Of a stretch of 64,000 nt of DNA, positions 32,683 through 45,300 are shown piece after piece. This DNA comes from Cyrtodaria siliqua. Lineage: Eukaryota; Mollusca; Bivalvia; Adapedonta; Hiatellidae. A program made the translations under genes and the position numbers. How positions within the stretch are numbered: the first letter of the stretch is position 1; each line of letters begins with the position of its first letter. The DNA lies in NCBI GenBank assembly GCA_037043455.1, contig JAWPHD010005115.1, positions 62,001-126,000 of the forward strand, read 5' to 3'. The notes beneath the pieces were generated by a model. It was not told the origin of the DNA. It saw only the letters and a program-made list of their open reading frames with translations, and did no database searches.

Positions 32683-35400
32683 ATGTCGGAATTAAGCGAC
32701 TATGATGCTGAGTCAGATGAAATGCCCATGATAAGAAGGTTGCACAATGTGCAACCTTACGATTTTGAGCCGGAATTCGTGTCTGAGGATGAAAATACCT
32801 CGGATTCATCAACCGATGGCGATGAGGAAGTTGAACGCGGTGCAGGTGCAAATGGCGAGCTTGGTCGTGTTGGCAATACAAATTGGTTCGTATTGATTTT
32901 AACTGGTGTTTAGTGTTAGTTGACTTACTAAAAACAGATTCTTTTTCCCAAAATATAATTTTATTTCAAAGAAACGATGAGATGCTATGTAATAATAATC
33001 GGACTCGTTTGTTACATCGGCAGTTTGCTTGCTGCGTCGGCAGTTTGATCATAGGAATCGGACGTATTGTAAACATAGTACAGTATGTTGGTCCCCGCAT
33101 GTATATAATTTTATATAAAAATATATTTTAATATACTAGTAGTGGATAGTCAATCTGGTTAATTACATGCAAATACAATATGTCCCATTCCTATGGTTTG
33201 ATTGATCCCTTACTCAGTTATTACTGGGAAGGACAAATAGAATATTTTATTTTCATTTCACAATTTTTTAAAAACTATTTCCAATGTGTACGTGTGAGGT
33301 GGTGGTTGAGGTTGCTCATCTTATTTAATGTATGATGGAGAAATACAAACATCACTGGGTAATTTTTGCATAGCATTGTCCAGAGAATTTGGGTTTAAAC
33401 CGGACGGTCTTATGTATCAGACTTTATCATACAAGCTTGATGATAAGGTTCTGAGAACAAGCCTCAATGTTGCCACCAAGTTTCGACGGTGTCAGCAAGA
33501 CACTTGCTTGGCTTTATTCCTCTGATGGCGATATAAACAGGATGATGTCCTCTGAGGATTTTATTATATAGTAAGTGTGGGACAGGGTTCTCCAATTGCT
33601 TTGTATTGTTGCCCTCTCTGGAGCAGCTCTTAATACCCTAATTCAGTGTGTCGGTAAATTAAAACAATTATTAATTTTCAAAAGATCAGAATATGGCTTC
33701 TCATAGTTAATGTTGATTTTTTTCCAGGTGTACGTGTGGAAATTGTGTGGCTATGACGACAGTGGAGGAGTCAATCTGTTGTCGTGAAGTTACAAGAGCT
33801 GCTTGGAGGCTGGAGGAGGAGGAACTTACGTGTTTGACAGACCATCCAGGGTTTAAAGACTGCTGTCTCAGTCGATGGGTTGTTGAATCATCTTTCTTCG
33901 AGTTTCTTCAAGAAGACGGTCCAATTGGAGATGAAGAATTAATGCACGAGTGGGTATTTTAAAAATATTTATCTGTATTGTGTAAAAAAAATCTACTATA
34001 GCTTTGTGTGGGTTATTCAAAATGAGACATTAAATAAAAGATCAACTTTATTCTTGACAATATATGTTCATGCACATACATGAAAACAGTACATGGAAGT
34101 TGGTAACAAGGTAAATAAACATCTAACAACATTATATACACTGATTATGTCATTATATACACCGAGGTATCAGCTTTTATCTTCCTACTTAAATTGTTGG
34201 CAAGAAGAACTTTTTCTAACAATAACACCTTTTTTTATCAATATATATTAACAGTTTACAGGATTTTGGAGCAAATACTCCATTTGTTTAGAAATTAATG
34301 ACCATTTGTAGTAAGAACTAAGATCGGCATGTGTGCCTTTAACAAAGTATGTTTTAAGAAAATAGCAATTTGGAAGGCTAACATTCCAAATACATTTGAC
34401 CATGTACATAGATACAGATTTGTTTACATCTAGGCCTAAGGAGATCCCAGGTTATACATAAACATTACCAAATACCATTTACATATGCATAGAAATCAAA
34501 TCTTAATATTTGTCAATATACATATTTTTGATAATAAAAAATGAGATGAATGACAAGTGTCGATGATAGTTTACCGCATGTATGTCCCTTACCGAAACGA
34601 AATACAAGATGACACAGCGAGTTATAACATGCAAACACATATTACATTTATTATGATATACATCTTACACAAATACCGCATGATGTTATGTAAGAATTGG
34701 TACTAATTAATTTTTAAATGGTTAATTTACCATTATTAATTTATGCCAGGAAATGATAAAGTCATTGATCAGCAAGTAGATCAAAAATGTGTTCAATGTT
34801 TGAGATGAACAAACATATCAAACTAAAGTGATGAATACTGTCGCTTTTTTATTTTGAGTCAAACAAAGGAACATAATTCTGTAATAAATTAGGCAATCAG
34901 AGTGACATAAGGTCATCAGTTGTTATGAGTATATGAAGTTTGGGAACAACTCATTCAAAACTGTTGAAATGCTAGTAATAAAAAAGTGTTACACGACATG
35001 ATGGGACGGTACAAATGTGTTGCAGGACATGACATTATGGACAACGTGATTCTTCTATAGCCATCACTTCATTTTTTTAAATTGGGAGTATAATAAATCA
35101 AAGTAAAATAGTTTTTTAAAAATCAGTTCCTATACAGTGAAACATGAGATTGTACGAAACATTTATAAACTTTAATTTTATGTTTGGTAAAAGTGTGTGA
35201 TAATTGTGTAAGTAAATATTAGTATGAAATAACTTGTTTTTCTTTTCAGCGTCTTTCGATACATTGCATATAGACGATTAGCCCGGTTCCTGTACAGAAG
35301 GCTACCAAAGTATGACAGGAGAGTGCATCCATCCTGCGCTGTGAATAAAATTAGAATGGCTTTTCCATCCCAGGAATATGCGGGTTTTAAATACCCATAA
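32683..35400 (+). CDS. P2X7-ballast-domain protein, 3 exons, 191 aa
   Basis: Exons 32683-32885, 33728-33949, 35250-35400 (GT-AG, phases 2 and 2; 576 bp including TAA). ATG 32683 chosen: first Met, followed by an acidic, Ser-rich, probably disordered N-terminus (residues 1-60). From residue 62 comes RVGNTNWCTCGNC, CCREV (85-89), TDHPGF (105-110), CC (113-114), later RYIAYRRLARF and VHPSCAVNKIR, ending FPSQEYAGFKYP. This is the conserved order of the cytoplasmic ballast domain of vertebrate P2X7 receptors, where the cysteines bind zinc and the domain binds guanine nucleotides. No membrane segments or P2X channel part. Invertebrates are known to carry stand-alone copies. Convergent with, and apparently inside the same element as, the THAP transposase. 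An AATAAA lies at 35405-35410. Role here unknown. Confidence 0.88.
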
Positions 35401-36304
35401 GGACAATAAACTGACTCAAAAGTGTTAACATCTGACATGAATCTCAAAACTATACTGTTGTAAATGTTTTTTCCATATTATAATGAATATTTGTTTATGT
35501 ATATCTTAAATGGCAGTTTATAATATGTCTTGTATTAAAGTTTATTAAAAAAACAAACAATTCTTTACAAAATTTAAACATAACAAAATAAGGAAGTTAT
35601 TTTACACTTTAAAAAAGAATGTGTAACTCCAAAGAAAAAATTTAAACCCGAACAGAAATTAAGATGATGCCATGCATCAATTTTTTAATAGAAAATAACT
35701 TGATTGTTATTTAAAGTTGAAGAAACAAAACATAAGTAACTCACTCCAGTAAAAGAACAAAACCTTTCTTTTTTATTCTACAAAGCACATTCATTGGCAT
35801 TCAAAACCAGTTACTTATCAAAACTGTCAATTAACACTTCACTACATCATGTACATCAGACAACTTTTGTAAGTATCTTCACTTCAAATACATGAATGCA
35901 GAATGATGAAGTAACACTGTTGACATAGCACTTATTGATCACTAAAGCTTCACATGTTGGGTTCATAAAATGTTGAAGTAACTGACATTTATATATAATT
36001 ACACCACATAAATCCTTCAGAAATCCCTATATAGAAAGCTGAAACAATACTTATCTGTAAACTATGTAATAATAAGACTGATGTACCACAGCTGTCAGTT
36101 TCATAGAATAGTGCAAATTTAGCACTATTGGTCAATACAGCAAACAACTACCGGTAAGCATGTCCATTAACTTTATAGAATGAGAAATATCTTTTGATCA
36201 GTTTTCCCTAGCACGAATAACCTTTAATATCAGTTCTGTCATGGAGTGCTCAAGTCACACCACCCATCACTTCAGTATGCAACTAATATCGTAAATCACT
36301 CCTA
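35401..36304. other. Intergenic region between convergent genes
   Basis: Holds both 3' UTRs. Plus-strand poly(A) signal AATAAA at 35405-35410, only 5 bp past the stop. A candidate minus-strand signal (TTTATT on the plus strand) at 35772-35777. No other gene. Confidence 0.5.
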
Positions 36305-39300
36305 CTATCTCGTGCTGTATCTAGACTTAAAACTTTGGACCGCTTCTTCTTTACTTCTTTTTGTAAGTCTGGAAGTCGTAAATTCTGGAACAGATGATTC
36401 TGGTCGTACCAAATTTTGTTGTGCCTCTTTGTACGATGGGAAATCTGTTCTCAGGTTCCACACACTATCCAGCAGGTCTGTGACATAATCTGTTAAAAGA
36501 GAAACTAATTTGGTAAATGTACTAAAGGAGAATGTGGATCACAATATCCTAAAAGTTAATCCCTGTTTTTAAGAATGGCCAAGTGGATAGAATGGTGGAC
36601 TTGAAACCAGAGATCCTGGGTTCAAGTCTCACCGTTCCGTCCGTGTGTTCTTGAGCAAACATGGCAGTTCCTTGTATATGTGTCTATCTTCCGCGTACTT
36701 TAAAGAACCATACAACTATATTTGTTAATAATAGTTTGGCAGGTTCCTCCGTTTTTTTTCCATCTCTATGGAGCCGCTCTAAATAGCTTTATGAGTTGAA
36801 GAGCCATTAAAAACTCAGTAACGACAAGATAAAGTAAAAAATCACTTATATTTTAAATACGTTTTTAAAGGCTGGTGTTTTACTATTCAATATATATAAT
36901 TTATACAATTTCAGTATGTCGCCAGTTTATCTACAAAAGAAACTGCTTTGTTTTCAGCCTTATTCACAATTTTTTTTTTATAATTACCATATGTGACTGG
37001 TACTTTGACTTGTTTCACCACTTCACCACCTTTCTTGAATTTTGGGTACGATATCTTCCAGCATGGTCTTCCATCTTTTGTGATGGCTTGGTCTTTGTTG
37101 ACATTCTCATTGAAATGTAGGACAGCAAGTTGTATTCTGAAAAATGAAGACATGCCATGTAATCGTTGCCACTGGCAATAAACAATCTCGTTTAAAGTGG
37201 CACAAAGGTTCTTGAAAACAAACACATTGTCAGTTTTACTAGCTTGTTGTGGAGGTGACTTTGGTTCATTAAGAGCTTGACCACCAGATGCATGTTCATT
37301 CACAAGGGCAAGTTCAAATAGTTCTGGAGATATTAAATTGAAACACTTTATTCAAAAGCTTTTCATCTTTATATAAGGTCTTGTATATGTTTATTATTGC
37401 TCTAAAACTCCTACCTTGCTTCCATGGATGGGTAAAAGAAGTGACCGTGCTTGGCAGCAAAAAAGCACACAATCTTATGGTACGACTCTAAATAGGCTGT
37501 CTGCTCTTCAAACGAAAGCTGTGCAATGTCGTTCTTGAGTCTTGTACTGCATACTACTTCCTTCAACTCCTTGTGAGCTTTTGTACCTGAAACATATAAA
37601 ATGAAAAAATTAAATTCATGGATGAACTGTTTATGCTATGCTTATATAGATATTGGTATCTCAATGATATAGAGCGAGTTCTTGGCGCCCTAGAATTATA
37701 CAATATTAGAGAAGAGCCCAGATATTTTTATTGGCATTAACTCATTTAATAGGCAACGGTGCATCCAAAATACCGCATAAATTCATTTCCTATAAATAAT
37801 TATATAAAGATATACTGCAATAGTAAAGAAAAGCTCATACTAATGTAGCTGCCAAGGCAGCATTACAACATAAACAATATTATTATAGGCCATTTTAAAA
37901 TGTAGATTTTTACTGGCTTAAATGCCGTTGCATTTAAATGAAGTACTATTCACCGCTTTTCTGATCAATTTAATCGAGTCAATAGTCCATTCAGAATGAT
38001 GTAAGCGCTTTACGTAAAGCATCAACTGATGTGATCTATTTCCAAATAAAAGCGCAGCAGAAATGGACAGGTTTATTGTAACTACCGACGAGGAAATGGA
38101 TTTGTTATTTGAGCAGAGGCATTCAAAGGTGACAATAAGTGTGTTCAAAGTATCCGAAAACCTTTGGTCAATGGATTAAAACTCTTCTTCTTCTGTAATG
38201 ACTTAATATTGACCTCGACTTTGTCTTCATCAATACTTCTGTCTCGGGTCAATAGTCATTCCCTCAGCTATAACCACTGACCTCAAGAGAAGTAGACAGT
38301 TGTATACTATAAACACTAACCTGTATCAATCCACGGTCTCTTGATTTCCCCATGTTGGCATTGTGGGTAAAAGTTGCCATGGCCCTCATGTATGTTTGTA
38401 ACATGCCGCTCAATGGAAGTCCACTTCTCCAACACCTCCTCTCTGTTGCCATTGCTGCTTGCCGCACACCAGTATAAATGGTTTTTTATTGATTGGGCCC
38501 AACGACTTACGATTCCACATTTTGACTTTCTGGCAACCGCTTCCAATTTCTTCACGACAGCTGTAACAGAAAGTACAACTTCATTATTAGACTATTGTTC
38601 TGATGCACATCTTGATATGCAGTTTACCTTGAACAGTATTAAATATTTGACTCTCTAGATTTATTAAACATGTAGTCAGAAGCTGTTCAAATATAGAAAA
38701 TGTTTGACATGAGATTTTGGAAAGAAAAAAACATTTTTGAGGCTAATATGTCTGGATGACAAAATAACAGATACCTTGGTTTTACAGATTGAAAAACTTT
38801 TCTCATTCTATGAAGATTCTGTCAGTGATCAAGTTATTCAATGACATATTTTGATGCAATAAAGTCAGCTAACATGGAGTAACATGTAACATTCCAGACG
38901 CTCTGGAATTTATGTTTTAAAGGCAACTTACATTTAGCTACATGCCAAACATCGAACCAATGATGAATTTTGGGAAACTCTAGTCGCAACCACTTCCGGA
39001 CTTGTGAGTGTCGGTCTGTTATAATGTCGGTCACAACAATGTTTTCACTCGATAAGTGTGCCAGGCCCCTTTTCAATCCTTCCAATTCCATAGCATTGCT
39101 ATTCTTCACCTCGTTACTCTGTAAAGAGACGCATACAATTTTTTGATTTTGAAAACAAATGTTTTGGGTTATATTCAAACTGGAATCACGATTTAAAGCT
39201 GCAATAAACTTTATTGCTTTATGTACCTATTGAAAAATATTGTTCAAACTAGAATAAATCCATGTAAAGCGTTTAAAATATAAGGCCACTATGAGAATAG

Positions 39301-42300
39301 AAATCACTCTTAGGGTTCGCTTCTCAATCACTACTACAATAGCTTCTTTTTTGTTCACTGATTTTGTGAACGACTTCTTTTGACCCGTAAATTACAGCTA
39401 TATTTTACGATAACTGAATCCAAATTGATATATTAAAAACATGCTTATAGGCAAGTAAAGGACATACAAAAGAATCAAGAAGCTCGGCCTGTCGGTGCAG
39501 ACGCTCGACTTTCAAGTCCATGTTTATTTATTGGGAACTATGCTGAAGGGCATAATTTTGTTTAATTGCAAAAAAGAAGCATTGCACATTTTAACCAAAA
39601 AGTGCAAGTATAGCAGGGTCCATAAATTTAATAAAATAAAAACATGAAATATAGAACCTGGCTGTATGCTGTTGTCTAACAATGCCGAATACATGTGTGA
39701 AGTTACAATCATTTATGTAAAGTAGTTTCGGAGATGCAAGCTTACATACAAACTTTAACGCAGACAAGTGATGACAATAACTCTCTTTTGTTTCCCTCAG
39801 AAAAGTCAAACCAAAATGTGTATTTTCATATCCCTAGATCCGGCCCTCAACCCACATCAGCCCTCGAGCTAAAGCTCTCAAGCTGATATGGCATCTCTAT
39901 GTCCCACTAAGTATACCATTTATGTGTACCTGTATCAAGTCCATTGTGAGTATTTCGCCAGTTGTCGCATCCATCAATGTATAACTACCGTATTTCGCAG
40001 TATGCCCTGGTGAGCAGCACCTGCCATCGCCTGCAAGCTTTACACGTTGGTTCCTTCTGGTCTTAATCAACCGGTCTTGTTGGAAACTCCAGGCTATGTT
40101 TATTGCGGGTATCAAGTAGCATTTTTGAAGAGCAAAGTAAGTCGATCTAGATATTGAAGATATATTGCAAAATTTGAGGAAATTAAGCATTTTCACAGGA
40201 CTACATCCACTGAATAAACTTGAAGCGGCAAGACACAAATTAGTAACAGGCATTCGACTCGACTCTGGGCAACTCTGCCATTCTCTGATGTGGCCATTCA
40301 CACATTCACTTTTAACTATCACCATGCCACCGATTGTTTTCATAGTGTTCGAGCACTTGGCAAAGCATGTATTACATAAAACAAACAGCGACAACAGGCA
40401 GCTTTGAAACACAATGTACTTTCTCTCTGTGAGTGGAGTTGAATGTTGGTGTCTGAAATAAATAAATAAAATAAAATGTCACCGTTGCTTGTAACAATTT
40501 CATTGAATGGTGAATTACCTCCTCGTCATATTTTATTAGTTTTTTTAAAGTCAAGCATTTATAAACAACCGATCAACCTTCAAAATTGTCTATTTCATTT
40601 ATCTTACAATTTCATAAGTTGCTTGTTAATAGTCTGAAGAAATAAAAAAAAAAAATTGTAATACACCAGAGAAGGCTCAGACTAAGAATACGTCTGTTAA
40701 TGTGGGTTCTACATTAGGATTATTATTGTAGTAACTTGTTCTGAAAGTTTGAATCACCTGGAGAAGGTAAATGCCAGATCAGGATCATACGAGAGGTGAT
40801 ACCAGTTTCCAGAACAAGTTACTATAGTAATGATCCTTTTATTATATACCTCTTTACATATCATTGAAATCGAAAACATATATATCAAAATAAAAATTTA
40901 CGCTATAAAAACAAAATTGTATTATTTAAAGTCAAATTAACTGAAAAACACCAACAGGAAAAACATGAAAACATATACATCGGATGCGCATGAAAACATG
41001 TATATTACATTGCAACAACTACACACATGTTAAATTAATTAACCCACAATGTTCACAAATGCACAAACATTCTGAGTTCACATTTCATGTTAAAACATCC
41101 ATTGTTCTTAATGGATTACTAGCTGGCAATTGCCAACATTCCAATCTGACATTTGTGTATGGGAAGTTCAAAATCTATTTTTAGTAGTAGTGAATGGATT
41201 CAGAAAACCTCTAGAGGTGATCCAAAGTTTTGTATTCCATTGTAGGTAAATTAAGGTAATTGAATTGAATGTTGTTTAACGGCTCATCAATACAGAATAG
41301 GTTATTTAGAGCCGCCCCAGAGAGAGGGTAAGAATACATAGGAATCCGGGAACCTGCCCTACTCTTATTATCGAATAGATTCCTATGGTTCTTTAACGTG
41401 CTTTAAGGTATATAATAAATGTACTTACATAGCCTCTTCATCTTCTTCATCACTGTCTGATAATATGTCCTCTGTATTTGGAAGCCATGTGGAGTCATCA
41501 GTAATGTCATCTTCATACTGGTCGGGCTCTTCTTCTTCACTCTCACCTTCTTCTTCCCACAGACTACCACCGATTAAATTACACTGGACGGCAGTAGATG
41601 TTGTTATGCATCTTGTTGTTTCTGTTGTTTCACTGGGGTCAATGTCCTTCAGACTATACTGAGAAGGCGTGTCAGATGTTGAGGGGCCGGGAGTTTGTGT
41701 TGTCTTGACATATGTTTTCTAGAGAAAAAAATTATCAGTTTTCATTACACTTAATTCTATACAAAACCAATATTATACATTTGTAATACTTTAAAATTTA
41801 AAAACAACAACAAAAAACAACAGCTCCGTACTTAAAAAGAAATTACTTCAGGAAGGACAATCCAGCTATAAAGTTTGAAGACAGGAAGCAATTCTTCATG
41901 AATTATTTTTTACTTGTTATTTTGATGAAAATGTGGATAATTCAGAATTACACAACTGATAAGGAAGAACTGTATAAAGTTTGATGACCATATGTTGCCA
42001 AGTTATGACCTAATAGGTTGCAGGTTAAAGTTTTATAAAAAAGGGGCATAACTCTGCTGACATTATATGCAAAGTTATTGGTCGTGTCAATGGCATTGAT
42101 TCCATTGAATAATAATCTGTACATAATGTGAACTGACAGATTGGTTAGTTATTTTCCAAGAGTATAAAGTAGTATTGTCTTTGTTTTTATATTTAAAACA
42201 AGTCTAGAAACATGGAAATTCCACGAAAACCAGGTTTTCTGAGCGGTAACCGTTTTTTCTGTTTTTAGTAACAGTGATCTTGAACTTGACCTTAACCTCA

Positions 42301-45300
42301 GTGACCCCAAATGCAATCCAGGCTTCCTTTACATATAAGGTACCTACGTAGCAAGTTTTGTTCTTATACCTCATTCCCAACTAAAGTTATTGAACATAAA
42401 CCGTTTTTCTAATTTTAGTAACAATGATCTTGAAGTTGACCCCAGCAACCCGAAATGCAATCCCAAACTTCCTTTTGATATAAGCTACCTTCCCTGCAAG
42501 TTTCATAGCAATTCCTAACAACAGTTATTGAGTGGAAACCATTTTTCTATTTTTAGTAACAGTGACCTTTACCCCAGTGACCCCAAGGGCAAACTCAGCT
42601 TCCTTTTCATATAAGCTACCCACCCTTCAAGTTTCATAGCAATACCTCTTTCCTAACAAAAGTTATTGAGCAGAAAAAGGTTTTCTATTTTAAGTAACAG
42701 TGACCTTGACCCAAATGCGACCTCAAGCTTCATTTTCATGTAAGCTACCTACCCTGGAAGTTTCATCGCAATACCTCATTCCTAAAATCAATTATTGAGC
42801 GGAAACAAAGAGTTCAACGACGCCCGCCTGCCGGCACACCAAACGACATACCCCAATCTAATAACAGAGGAAATCCTCGTGTACAAATGAACAGTTTTAG
42901 CACTAAACTTACCTTGTTCTCTCTAACAGAAAACTTGGGTATTACGATGAGAGTTTCTGTGTTCACTGTGACATAATCCGAAGTTCTACACCGTTTCGCT
43001 GGGGACTGTAGGGGCCCAGGGGATGATGGTGCTTCTCTTTGAATTTCCTCGTCTATATACAATGATGGGGGTGTTTCTGCGGGTTTGGAGAGCAGCTAAA
43101 ACAGATACAAAGAAATAAAATACAAAGAAAGAATACATCAGCATTACTTTAAACTAAATCTGTCATACTTGGGGTCCCCCACTAATATACCTGCCACATT
43201 GCCTCATACTTTCTTCATCTTGGTGAACTGAATTGAATTGGATTTTACCAACACATGAAAGGTTATATGGCGCCTTACAGGAATGAATGTTACAGGCTCA
43301 TCCTTCATTTACATAAAGAAAAAATATGGACAAACTCACTGTGGACAGCTACCCGTGAATTTTGATGAACAGAAGCTTGTCTACAACAGATGGACAAATA
43401 AATCCAGTATAATAAAAAATAGGCTGAAAATATATATCATCTGTATCCTTAGATATCATATCATTATTGAATTTCAATTTGTTTGTTTTTTTGCTGAGAT
43501 TTTACGAGATTGTTTTTTTTTGTAAACCAGTTTCCTGCTTGTCACATAATCGAAACGGGGAGTAAGAGAAATTGCCAAAACACTGTGTTTGTGACATTTA
43601 TCAGAATTTAAAACATCCATCTGTGCAACTCAGTGACAGTAGCAACTCAGCGACATTATGGCAGCTACCAGTTTTATGAAAACATACACGTTTCCTGAAA
43701 ATCTGAAAATGTGTTTTAAGATTCATTATGCAGTTATGACACGAGACACAACAATCCAGCTTTTACAGCCATTTGTTATTTTTTTTCGTTATTGTAATTC
43801 AAAAATTTTGCACGACATAATCTAAATAATTTGAACAGTCAGTGGATAATAATAAAACAGACCATCACGTTTTGGTAGGAGGTACATGCAGCGATTATCC
43901 TTGAAGTTTAATTGACTTTAGCTGTTTGTAAAAAAAGTGTAACAACTATTGTATTAAAAGCCTTATTTTTTTTATACAGATATGTACCTACATTGTCTTA
44001 TATAAAATCACCAAAGCTGCTACATTTAATTTATAGATAGTTAAATATTTGGATTTTCCATACAGATAGTAAGTTGAGGATAACGTCTGAGTAAACTACT
44101 ACATGTTCTACTACTGAATATCTCAACATCTTAAAAATGTGTTCTCTAATGCCCGGATGTGGTAGTTATTGAATGGTATTATTGAATGGGATTATTATAC
44201 TTCATCTCATTTCCCTCTAAGTTGCAGTGTCAGTATCTAAATTAATATGATAACACCATGTGTAACATTTCTCTGATCGAGTAAGGGATAATTACAACAC
44301 ATAATATGGACAGTGTTATCAAATCATGTTGTCAAAAGAGGAGCATGAATGCAGTTAAAACTAGTCATAAATTGTTCCAAGCATGAGACCCTCCCAGGGG
44401 GTCCATGTTCCCTGATAATATGACCCATTGTTCCCTTGTTCCCCAACAATATTTTGCTTAGTGTTCCCAAAAATAGTTTGTCCAATGTTCCATTGTTCCC
44501 AAAAAATATTACCAATAACAGACAATATTCCCTTGTTCCCCAAAACCCCTGGGAGACCCTCAAGCATGACCATTTGTTGCACAGGACCTGCAACGTACCA
44601 TGTTATACTATATCAATATATTGCTGTTTTTTTGTCTAGAGAATGACTGAGTCAATTTGACACGCATCCTCGCTTATTTTCTTGGCCGTGCTCTAGGTAT
44701 AAACGTATTTGTGAGCGACTGCATAGCAGTATCACATGACATGTGACATGACAATTGACCAAAACCATGATGTTGTTCCATGAAATTTTAAAGACAATCA
44801 TGTCATGTCATTCGTTAGGTTGAGCGGTTCATTACACTATTCACTAATCTAATAAAATAGCATCTTTATACACTTACAGCAACAACAAACAAAAAATAAC
44901 GCCCAAATTGTTTTCATCGAAATTCTGAAAGTCACCAGCAACGCTGCAATATCTCGGTACATTTACACTAAGCGCGAAATGCAGTATATTCCGAATGAAT
45001 GGACATGGTCTAATACTTGTACATTAATACGAGCGTCAGATTATAAGGACTCTATTTTTACCGAAAAATAGACATTGAAAAAATATATTTAGAGTCTAGT
45101 AGGTATAATTGATAAATAAATAAATGTAACAGCATCTAATTTCTATAGTATTCTATATACCATAAGTCCCCGCCGCCTCCAAAACAGTCTATAGTGGTGT
45201 ATGAGATTCGGATTTGCAGTATGACACGCTCTCCACGTGCCGCCAAATAACAATATACCACACACCGACTAATCAACTATTGCGGTGCCCTATTGAAGTA

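Noticed and set aside
33328..33525. 65-aa frame in ballast-gene intron 1 as an extra exon
   Set aside because: Including it would interrupt the split Trp68 codon joining 32885 to 33728, which restores the family motif exactly. The frame shows no known domain.
36911..37303. 130-codon minus-strand frame (NEHASGGQALNEPK...) as a full transposase exon
   Set aside because: Only its second half (37136-36988) fits. The pyrimidine tract and AG at 37139-37137 give the phase that joins exon 7, whereas starting upstream (AG at about 37326) would break the frame. The N-terminal part is intronic.
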